Source: Conoideocrella luteorostrata
Taxonomy: Eukaryota; Ascomycota; Sordariomycetes; Hypocreales; Clavicipitaceae
NCBI GenBank assembly: GCA_032433595.1
Contig: JASWJB010000058.1
Coordinates: 1 to 64,000 of the forward strand
Direction of reading: 5' to 3'
DNA length: 64,000 nucleotides
Below are positions 56,273 through 64,000 of the stretch, in pieces. Every line of letters begins with the position of its first letter. The stretch's first letter is position 1. The notes below the pieces were generated by a model. The model saw only the letters and a program-made list of their open reading frames with translations. It was not told the DNA's origin and did not search any database. The translations under genes and the position numbers were made by a program.

Positions 56273-57634
56273 TTAGCCCATGCCAACGTATTTGAACCAG
56301 TTTGGTCTACAATCTTCGTGATGGAGAAAAGCTTCGCCATCTGTAAGGCGTCCAGTGACGCAGCCGCTGCACTTGGGCGAATTGGGACAATTGAAGAACG
56401 GAATATGCTGGTATCCAATGTCTCGAAACCTATTCTTTCTGTTAGGAACACTAATTTCATGCTTATTCTATGTGACAGCGCGACTTACCAGTGAATCTTA
56501 CTCTTGTCCTCAAACAGACCAACACCGATACTGTGAACAGGGGCATCGCCCCAACGCTCGTAGAAAAAGCCACCCGCCCGATCTAGGTGGTTGAAGTAAT
56601 CTTCGTACGGCTTGCTTCTCCAAAAATCCATGTCTGCAACCTCAAAGTTACTCCAGAAGTGGCATGTTGAATATCCTTGAGCCCCCAAGTTATGTGCCGG
56701 TCGCCGGTCCTTGTCAGTGAGCCATTTCACCGCACTGTTCTCGTGTAGATAGTTGGGGTGATCGGTCAGGAACTTCATTGTCTCGGGCCAGAGAGAGGGA
56801 ACCGTCTTTGGCTCATCGTAAAGGGTAATGGTGAATCCGTAGGTCTTATTGTTGTCCTGCATATACCGAAACACATCATAATCGATGTCACAGAAGAAGT
56901 GGACCTTGGGCTCGACACGCCAATACCAACGGACGTTCGCAAGCGCGGGATGCTTATAGAAGATGCCACTATTCCATCGGCACATTTGATGGTATGAGAC
57001 TTTTTTTGCGTATTGAACACCGCCCTTTTCGAGAATAGAGGTCGATTCGTCGTATAGCTGCTCGTCGATCCAGGACGGGGTAGCCCAATGCTCTTTGGGG
57101 ATGATTTCTGTTCACGGTTAGTCCGAGTTCGTTTCCATGCCGAAGATAACGGGAGGACGTACCGTAGTTGCACTTGGCTTTTGTGGCAGCTTGAGTCTTC
57201 TTTTTGAATTCCTCCGAGAAGGGCTCATCGTTGAAAAAAGTCCAAGGGTAGTTGAACTTGTGGTTCCACGTTCTCTCCAAGTCTTCCATCGAGGAAACCA
57301 TGTCACCAACCTCTGAATTTCGCACCAGCGCTAACAGGGTCGCATTAATACGGTCGGTATCTACGGCATCAGGGGCATATTTCGCCGAGGCGCGCACGAG
57401 AACTCCCGGGGGTTCACCGGTAGCTACGGTCACCAACAATGATTAGACTTTCAGAGACGGCTGGTGTTGGGGGAGGGTACACCAACGATCTAAATTGGGA
57501 TCTCTTTCGAAGTTGACATATCGCTCTCCCGGACCGCGCAGTCCTGATGACGGTCGGAAAACTTGGTAGAGAAAGAAACACCAAAGGATAGCTGCGGCGA
57601 ACAGCAAGACCCGGACGGGTCGTGCAATAGCCAT
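56273..57634 (-). CDS. Alpha-1,2-mannosyltransferase, GT15 (Kre2/Mnt1/Ktr) family
   Basis: Golgi type II membrane enzyme that adds alpha-1,2-mannose from GDP-mannose to protein-linked glycans. On the minus strand, exons 57634-57487, 57423-57163, 57107-56489 and 56429-56273 give 394 residues. Residues 7-25 are the signal anchor (VLLFAAAILWCFFLYQVF). The catalytic domain shows RINATLLALVRNSE, WNHKFNYPWTFFNDEPF, HQMCRWNSGIFYKHP, YYWRVEP-type WYWRVEPKVHFFCDIDYD (the Glu is the nucleophile candidate in Kre2), YSTCHFWSNFE and FFYERWGDAPVHSIGVGLF. The last exon restores FRDIGYQHIPFFNCP and ends KYVGMG. Introns are 63, 55 and 59 nt; the donor of intron 1 (GTTGGT) is non-consensus but is the only one giving the family-typical NLDPTGEP. 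Two nearby GT sites give alternative junctions. Confidence 0.93.
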
Positions 57635-58138
57635 GGTCTGTACAGGAGCGAGTTCTTGGCGTCGATGTTCGAAGGACGCGACTCGTTGCGCGACGAATCA
57701 ATTCCTCGAGGTACGTAAGTAGCAGGCGATATCTTGCGCCGTCAAATAGGTGCTGTGGCAAGGCCTGATTTGACTTGGCTAGGTGCGTTGCCGGATTGAA
57801 GACCAGTTGGCCGTAGGATCGAGACAAATTTACGGAACGGCTGCCCTCCGCTGAGGTACCTGCGTAAAGGGGGTGGATGTCAATATCAACTGCATTTAGC
57901 CTGGGTAGTACTTGTCCAACTAGCTCTGACAGCCAGTCCCGTCCCCCACATCAGACGTCAACTCGACTCGACCTCACTGGCTGCAACGCGCAAGACGCGC
58001 CCCGCCAAAGATCAATCAAACTGGCCGTTGGAAGTATCACCATAATTGCATGCTTTGTCCTGCAATCGATGAGTTTGTTTCCGGCCAAATCTCCGATGAC
58101 ATACGTATTTGGGCTGACTATGGAACAAACCGCCAGAC
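57635..58138. promoter_or_regulatory. Divergent promoter region between mannosyltransferase and GCP5-like genes
   Basis: 504 bases between two divergently transcribed start codons, so both core promoters must lie here. I see no clear TATA box and no copy of the TACGGAGTA motif. Confidence 0.5.
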
Positions 58139-60740
58139 ATGGCTTTTGCGTCAAGGCTTGGAAATCTGACTCGCGAGCTTGTTGAAGTTCTATCACCACC
58201 TTCAACTAGGGTACGACATGACCAACTTATTTTATCAGCCCTGCTTTGACATGACTGACATGAGTACCTAGACCCAGCCCTCAAAACATGACAAGCTAAG
58301 TAGCACCGTATTGAGGAGTCTGAAATCGCATACTTTTCTTCAGACAAATCACTTTGAGGTAGGGAAAGCCTTGGAAGGACTCGACGAACGCTTTCGCGTT
58401 AATGATCGGGACGACCTAGCCGATGCCTTGCGTGAGAGACTGAACAGTCTGAGGGCTAATCCATCGAAATGGCATCCGGAGATTTTACATCTGCTACTGG
58501 AGCTGTCCGACCAGCCAACGTTCAAGGCTGACCTGCGAAACCTGGCACTACTGACCGCGGAAGAAACCGCAACCACGTCAACTTTACGCTGGGAAGACAT
58601 TGCGAAGGAGGATGGTTGGGATGAAGACGACACTCTGTGGAAATTTGTCGATTATAGTGATGAATCCGAAGACGAAATTTTTGAACGGAATTCTACGGAT
58701 GAATCTGAGACAACTTCTGTGATTGGTGACGCGGAGCGGGAGGCTCAAATAACAGCCTCTTATGTGGTTCGACCTGACGATCTATCCAGCTTTGAACAAG
58801 TGCGAGCCGCACAGAGATGGCGAGATCAAACGCTGTCGGAAGAATCATCAAGACAGACAAAGAAGATTGCAGTCTCTGAGATTCAAGTTGTGCGGGACGT
58901 TCTGTTCATGCTACAAGGCCTTGACTGCACGCTCTTTAAGCAAGATGGTGTGGCTGTTCCTTCCTTTCAACTAGAGCATATGGAATGGGAACCTTTTAAA
59001 GCTATGATGCAGAGTTTCACCGATTTTGGTGCTCACCTTCGAACGCTTAGGTCATTTGTAGGAGAGCGACAGGATGTTCCCCATTTACAAGCGTTCCAGG
59101 ACTGCATCTCGGGTCGACTAAGACAGCTCGACTTCAACATTTCCGACTTGCAAAGGCGGTTGGCTGCACCTATAACTGACATTGTGTTGAGTCTTGTACG
59201 GCTTAAAACGGAACTTAAGCCATGGCTAGAACCACTGTATGCTTTGGCAGACATAGTTTCTGCCATTGATGCCGAGCCAGAACCGACGCCGTTTCGGTAC
59301 CTGGAGTTGGTATTTGATGAAACCTGCCTTGCGCAGCTAAGTGGAAAGTCTGAACTGTATGGATTTCTTGCACGCATCTTTGCCGAGTGCTTTAGAGTCT
59401 ACCTCCGACCGATTCGGCTGTGGATGGATGAGGGGAAGCTATTATCAGCTAGCGACCTGTTTTTCGTAGCGGAGACATCATCTGATAGCCCTTTATGGAA
59501 AACATGGCAAGATAGGTATAATCTGCGCAGAAATCATGACGGAACGCTACACGCTCCTGCGTTCCTGCGAACCGCGGTAGGTAGCATCTATAATGCCGGG
59601 AAGAACGTCGTTGTACTCAAATTGCTGGGCAAACATGACGCAGCTGTCTCGCAGAGACAAAAAGCCGAGCCTCCGCTGGACTATGACACAATTTGTCCAA
59701 GTGGACAGGACCTCGTTCCGTTCTCAGAACTTTTTGACACAGCATTCGATCGGTGGATTCAAAGCAAATACCGAGCAACGTCGACAACATTGAAGGACTG
59801 TCTTTTCGAGGATTGGGCTCTTTTCTCTACGTTGGACACCCTTCACAACATATATCTTATGTCGGATGGCTCGATAGCTGCCACTTTCTCAGAGACCCTG
59901 TTTACCAAACTTGACGAGCTCAGAACTGACTGGTCAGACCGCCGTGCATTGACAGCGGCTGCCCAGGACAGCTTCGTCTCTGTCATGGCAGATCCAAGTC
60001 GGCTGACTGTTCACGTTGAATCTGCTCTGCAGCATCTACCTCCTATCCAAAGTCGCAACTCCGTGACGACCGTACTAAGCCGGATCAATGTAGATTACAG
60101 ACTACCTTGGCCATTGCAGATGGTTTTAACTGACGACAGCCTGGAAAACTACCAGTCTCTCTTCACGTTTTTGCTACAATTCAAGCGGGCAACTCATGCA
60201 CTACATAAACCCAAGATACTTGACAACTACTGGACGGACCACGACAACTGGAACGCTGTGGCTATATTCTATTCAGCCCGCAACAAACTGCTGTGGTTCT
60301 GCACGACGATCCAAACATACCTTACTGCCCTGGTCCTGAGACCTCTAGACACCCAACTTCGCTTGGACCTTGTCTCTGCCTGTGATATGGATGAACTAAT
60401 TGCCGCCCATCACAAGGCACTTAAGGCAATGGTTGATCAAGCTTGTCTGGGAAGCAGATTAAAGCCCATTCAAGATTGCATCCTTGACGTCCTTGACCTA
60501 GCGCTCAAACTGGAACGAATCCAAAGCGGCGTAGCGGATACTGAAGAGGATGATCTCAACGCATCTTATGAGGAACGTCTCGGAGAAATCAAGAAGAATG
60601 TTGACAGACAGGTACGCTTCATATGGGGGGGATTACGCAGCGTTGCACGCGCAACAAGTGATGCGCAATCAACAAAGTGGGACATGCTAGCTGATATGCT
60701 TCAAGCCGGCGATCTTGACGAGCAAGTAAGCAGTACATAG
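58139..60740 (+). CDS. Gamma-tubulin complex component, GCP5-like (Spc97/Spc98 family)
   Basis: Subunit of the gamma-tubulin ring complex that nucleates microtubules at the spindle pole body. The long frame has no ATG near its beginning; a 24-codon first exon (58139-58210, MAFASRLGNLTRELVEVLSP) joins through a 61-nt intron (GTACGA donor, CTAG acceptor) to exon 2 (58272-60740), giving 846 residues. The N-terminus continues LRSLKSHTFLQTNHFEVG and LDERFRVNDRDDLADALR, which I recall from filamentous-fungal GCP5-type proteins. An acidic segment (about residues 135-165) precedes VVRPDDLSSF. The Spc97/Spc98 fold spans from about residue 195 to the end, with IQVVRDVLFMLQGLD, PFRYLELVFDETC and VDYRLPWPLQMVLT, the last being the GRIP2 region that faces gamma-tubulin. 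GCP5 rather than GCP6 is judged mainly by size. Its 3' end is only 58 bases from that of the convergent hydrolase-like gene. Confidence 0.88.
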
Positions 60741-60798
60741 AATAAACAATGAAATAAAATGCCATGTTTGCACACAATGGAGTTCTTTGTGCAGTTTA

Positions 60799-61566
60799 TC
60801 ACCACCCACTCTTGAGTCTATCCGCAAAAAACTTCATGATAGGAAACATTTCATCCCTGTCCCTTGGCATAGCTACTTCTTTTCTCTTCCACCTCACCAC
60901 ACTGACGTTCTTGAACTCCCGCTTCACAGCCTCCTCCTTATCCTCATCAACCTGACACAGCAAGACGTGGGTATCTCTCCTCTCCCTCCCACTCCTGCTC
61001 GACACCATGCTCAATGGTAAACCACCCCCTACGGAGACCACACCCTTAAATGTCTGCGCCTGCTCAGACGCTCCTCCAGACACGTCCACCACTCTCTCGC
61101 TTCCCAGCCTCGCACCCAACCCCAGTCCCAACGACCCGCCCTGTCCGAACCCAAAGAACAGAATATCTTCCATCTCCCAGCCGCATCTATCAATCAGAAC
61201 CTCCCCAACGAGCTTCTCCATGACCAGTCTCGAGGCCTTCGCAAAGCCTGGGTCGGGATCCAATTCACCCGTGCGTTCGTCCAGCACAATATCGTCGCCC
61301 CAGTGGCAGTGGACTTGGTCTCCGGGGATGGGGGAATCAAGTAGTGATTGTGGGAGGGGCGATGTGCCACGCACAGATATGGCCAGGACGCCAGGGAGGG
61401 ACATGCTGCGAGCGAATGTGGCGAAGGGGGCTTCGGAGTCACCTAGGCCGTGGAAGAGAATGAGGAGTGCGGTTGTTGATTCGGGGGGTTGTGGGAAATG
61501 AAGGGCTGTGTGGAGCATGGGCGGTAAGGAGGAGAAGTCTGTTTGGGTTGGTATACGGGGCGGCAT
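60799..61566 (-). CDS. Phospholipase/carboxylesterase-family (APT-like) protein with altered catalytic residues
   Basis: Single exon, 255 residues, alpha/beta-hydrolase related to acyl-protein thioesterases and carboxylesterases. The oxyanion-loop region LILFHGLGDS is at residues 35-44 and the nucleophile elbow reads FFGFGQGGSLGLG, so the position of the catalytic Ser in the family motif GFSQGG is Gly at residue 141. Near the C-terminus, where active members have a His after a Gly-rich turn, this protein has VAMPRDRDEMFPIM, with no His. An Asp candidate remains in LLCQVDEDKEE. It is therefore probably catalytically inactive or works differently. I have a recollection of fungal homologues with the same FGFGQGG elbow, which would mean the change is old and not a sequencing error. 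Start is the first ATG. Its 3' end nearly abuts the GCP5-like gene. Confidence 0.82.
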   Translation of the reverse strand: MPPRIPTQTDFSSLPPMLHTALHFPQPPESTTALLILFHGLGDSEAPFATFARSMSLPGVLAISVRGTSPLPQSLLDSPIPGDQVHCHWGDDIVLDERTGELDPDPGFAKASRLVMEKLVGEVLIDRCGWEMEDILFFGFGQGGSLGLGLGARLGSERVVDVSGGASEQAQTFKGVVSVGGGLPLSMVSSRSGRERRDTHVLLCQVDEDKEEAVKREFKNVSVVRWKRKEVAMPRDRDEMFPIMKFFADRLKSGW

Positions 61567-62027
61567 TTTTTTTCTCTTCTGGGGGGTTTGTTTATATATA
61601 CAGTATACAAATGCTGGTATTGGTATTGGTGTTGGTGTTGGTGTTGAGGTGTGGGTGAGGGTGAGGGTTAGGGTGAGGGTGGTGCATGGAAGTTGAGGTG
61701 ATGTGAAGTGAAGTGAAGTATGTTGTGGTGTGGAGCATATAGTATCTCACATAGGATGGCCGCCATTCGTGAGACGAAATCAAGATACATAAACGCGCAC
61801 AGTGGTGGTATCTAGCGATCGCGCAACTTTCTATACATTCTAGGAGCATTTGTTTTTATGTCTGTATTTTATGTAACTTTTACAATAAATTTTGCGGTTG
61901 AGTGTTGCTCTAAACGTAGTGTTTAAGAACTATCTGACGGCCAGCACCATGGATGGATCCCCACAAGTGATCGCCGATGATATCTAGATCATGTGTCTAT
62001 AACTGATATATCCTGCATTATCTCACC
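61567..62027. other. Intergenic region with G-rich simple repeat
   Basis: The plus strand carries GGTATT, then GGTGTT and then GGGTGA hexamers at about 61613-61682, upstream of the minus-strand hydrolase-like gene and so in its promoter or leader. One TTAGGG occurs among the GGGTGA units but there is no telomeric array. The remainder to 62027 is the 3' flank of the LCCL gene. Confidence 0.6.
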
Positions 62028-64000
62028 TCATCTACGCCTTAATATATCCTCGCCCAAATCGCGAACTTTGACCTTTGACGGCCCGGGCTCCATCTCCACC
62101 CACTTGCCTTCAGTCGTCCAAACACCTGCCTTGGTGTAATCGCCGCTGTCGCTGCCATCCATGAACGCAAATCGAAAATACTCTGGCAAGTCGAGCGTTT
62201 GGTTTCTGGACCACAGAAACTTTCGCTTCGCATCTACATCTGCGAAATAAGATCTGAATCGCTCCACGTCGTTGACGAGAATGCTTATGCCGTCGAACTG
62301 CTTAAAGCCCGGCTTGTCCCAGGTGAATGTGATATTCGACTGCGCCGCCGTGCTGTTGGACAGATCTACCGTGGGGGGGTGAATAGCCGGTAAGGGGGTG
62401 CCCTTTTGAGCATCGCCTTGCAAGGCGGCATTAGTCTGAAGGACAGGGTCAAATCCCCATCGGGCAATACCGTTAATAAAGAGACCGACGAGGAGGCCCT
62501 GGTAAAGAAGGGAAGGACGCATCTGTAAGCTTGTTCCGGGTAACAGAAGCAGCGCCAGAATGTAGTGATGGATTCTTAGGTTGAGACCGGGGAGGACAAG
62601 AGCGATGACGATGCCGAATAGGAAAATGGCGTAGAGCTTGATGTATTTGAGGAAACGAGCCTCTTGGCGGAAAAACCATACTTGCGCGGCGACAATGACG
62701 ACGAGGACAATGATGATGATGGAGAGAGCAGCCTTTGCGCCGGGTTGCTGGTTCAAGTCGTGCGCATTCAGGCGCTGGATGGGGATGAAGCTCAGTGTGT
62801 AGTTGTCCAGAGCTCCAACCCAGCATGCGCCGAGCCAAAGAATCGTCTTTTCGACTTGAGCGGTCAAGCCGTTGAGTGTGCGCCGCACGCCCATCTTGTC
62901 GTACATGACCCAAGCAACGAACATGGCTGGCAGAAACTTGCCCAGTATGTTGGTGAACAGCGCAGAAACCGATTTGTGCGATGGCGGATCGAGAGCCATG
63001 CCAACCGTCCAGAAAGCACCGATGAAAGTCGGGAAGAAAAACAACGCGGGCGAAGCGGTGAAGACGGAAAGCACCGTGGTGAAAACAACAGATATCGCCA
63101 AAAGCGCCCACCGCATGTCCTGGGCATCGCATCTTATATCCGGCAAGAATTGAATCGAAAGAGGGAAGTATGAGTTGAAAGCCACACTCGTGATGCCATT
63201 TCTCTGCGTACTCAAGTAATTCTGACTTCTGCCCGTGAGCTTGACCACGCCGCATCCGCCGCCGCCATTCGAAATAACGCCGGCATGTATGGCGGAGCCG
63301 CATATATACGAATCGCCGCGATATGTAGCATTTTCGGGCGCGACGTCGTTTGAAGGGCCACCCACCACAATCGGCTGGTAAATGACTTCCTGGTCACCAA
63401 CAGCGTGTGGGTTCAGCACCCGGTAGCTGGCGCAGTTTGCAGAGCACCGGAATGCAAATCCGCTGCCCCCAAAGGGCCGACAGTCATTACCATCGACACC
63501 GCATGTGTTTCCTGAGCCCCAATATGTGGCTCCGCAGCCGATAGTGTGTGGTTGACCCCATCCCGCCACTTCCGTGGCAATCTCGCCTTGCCTCTTGACG
63601 AGCACAAACGTGATGATCCAGATGGAGAAATAGAAGAACAGCAGCCAAAGTCGTCGCTTGAGCGTTGGAAGCAGTTTCTCCACGAGAAACAATGGATATT
63701 CCTGAATCATAGGAAAAAACGGCTTGATCCGATACGGCTGGGGGTTCGGAGGCCCGACGGACCATTTGCGCACGGCTCGTAGCATTCGGCGTGCGGGATA
63801 TGGAACCCATTTCCACCTCTTCCAGGCATTTTCGTCCTGTACGAATCGCGGCGTGGGCGGATCGCTCTCATCTTCTACTTGAAGCGTGCCATCGCTGGTA
63901 TCGAGCGGTGCGTCCGGATGTCCAACATCGCCGAGGTCATGGCCGCCGCGCCTGCGCTGGCTGTCGTGTTGACGATCTGAAAGGACGTTGATGGTGTTGT
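62028..64000 (-). CDS. LCCL-domain multi-pass membrane protein, 5' end outside the window
   Basis: Minus-strand frame open from the right edge (first full codon at 63998) to a TGA at 62030-62028, so at least 656 residues. An ATG at 63785 exists, but the 71 upstream codons are also open and protein-like (EDESDPPTPRFVQDENAW, then KRWKWVPYPARR), so the true start lies beyond the edge. One membrane segment (LWLLFFYFSIWIITFVLV) precedes an LCCL domain with spaced cysteines (GCGATYWGSGNTCGVDGNDC, CSANC, YICGSAIHAGV, GCGVVKL). After it come about eight hydrophobic segments, with loops such as NYTLSFIPIQRLNAHDL. The C-terminus is an extracytoplasmic-type domain with possible N-glycosylation sites. 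This architecture is known only as an uncharacterised fungal LCCL family; the function is unknown. Confidence 0.9.
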   Translation of the reverse strand, partial: NTINVLSDRQHDSQRRRGGHDLGDVGHPDAPLDTSDGTLQVEDESDPPTPRFVQDENAWKRWKWVPYPARRMLRAVRKWSVGPPNPQPYRIKPFFPMIQEYPLFLVEKLLPTLKRRLWLLFFYFSIWIITFVLVKRQGEIATEVAGWGQPHTIGCGATYWGSGNTCGVDGNDCRPFGGSGFAFRCSANCASYRVLNPHAVGDQEVIYQPIVVGGPSNDVAPENATYRGDSYICGSAIHAGVISNGGGGCGVVKLTGRSQNYLSTQRNGITSVAFNSYFPLSIQFLPDIRCDAQDMRWALLAISVVFTTVLSVFTASPALFFFPTFIGAFWTVGMALDPPSHKSVSALFTNILGKFLPAMFVAWVMYDKMGVRRTLNGLTAQVEKTILWLGACWVGALDNYTLSFIPIQRLNAHDLNQQPGAKAALSIIIIVLVVIVAAQVWFFRQEARFLKYIKLYAIFLFGIVIALVLPGLNLRIHHYILALLLLPGTSLQMRPSLLYQGLLVGLFINGIARWGFDPVLQTNAALQGDAQKGTPLPAIHPPTVDLSNSTAAQSNITFTWDKPGFKQFDGISILVNDVERFRSYFADVDAKRKFLWSRNQTLDLPEYFRFAFMDGSDSGDYTKAGVWTTEGKWVEMEPGPSKVKVRDLGEDILRRR

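Noticed and set aside
61613..61682. Interstitial telomere-like repeat
   Set aside because: Only one TTAGGG is present; the tract is mostly GGTGTT and GGGTGA hexamers, so it is an ordinary G-rich microsatellite.

Overview
The window looks like nuclear DNA of a filamentous ascomycete, most likely a sordariomycete; Hypocreales is my guess. Genes have short GT-AG introns (about 50-210 nt), there are no operons, and all recognisable products are typical of Pezizomycotina (nimE-type cyclin B, a Kre2/Mnt1-family mannosyltransferase, Zn2Cys6 regulator, 2EXR protein, fungal LCCL membrane protein). I saw no plasmid, phage or intact transposon features, no CRISPR and no convincing tRNA or rRNA gene. Exon boundaries were worked out by hand from splice signals, reading frame and remembered family conservation, so treat them as models.

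Layout. 2.1-4.5 kb: B-type cyclin (+). 6.7-9.0 kb: mitochondrial aspartate/glutamate carrier (+). 10.3-10.9 kb: small 2EXR/F-box-like protein (+). 14.1-14.9 kb: secreted protein made of near-identical 27-residue repeats separated by Lys-Lys, with the architecture of a kexin-processed precursor (+). 15.8-16.8 kb: cystinosin-like transporter (+). 18.5-19.0 kb: small three-exon orphan (+) behind a 127-bp tandem repeat. 19.4-22.4 kb: mitochondrial leucyl-tRNA synthetase (-), divergent from methylenetetrahydrofolate reductase (23.5-25.5 kb, +). 26.1-27.5 kb: conserved fungal nuclear-type protein (-). 29.5-30.6 kb: PQ-loop membrane protein (-). 30.6-51.3 kb: about 20 kb without any supportable intact gene, holding one broken ankyrin-repeat relic and many copies of a 9-bp motif. 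51.3-54.2 kb: long Zn2Cys6 transcription factor (+). 54.8-55.9 kb: WD40 protein (+). 56.3-57.6 kb: GT15 mannosyltransferase (-). 58.1-60.7 kb: GCP5-like gamma-tubulin complex protein (+). 60.8-61.6 kb: alpha/beta-hydrolase-like protein lacking its catalytic serine (-). 62.0 kb to the right edge: LCCL-domain membrane protein (-), whose 5' end lies outside the window.

Most genes are housekeeping genes (cell cycle, microtubule nucleation, mitochondrial translation and transport, folate/methionine metabolism, Golgi glycosylation, vacuolar transport) and do not form a pathway cluster. The parts worth a second look are the Kex2-type repeat precursor, the dispersed motif TACGGAGTA (about 30 loci, all outside exons, where about 0.5 would be expected by chance), the 20-kb gene-free interval in front of the transcription factor, and the hydrolase with a glycine in place of its nucleophile.
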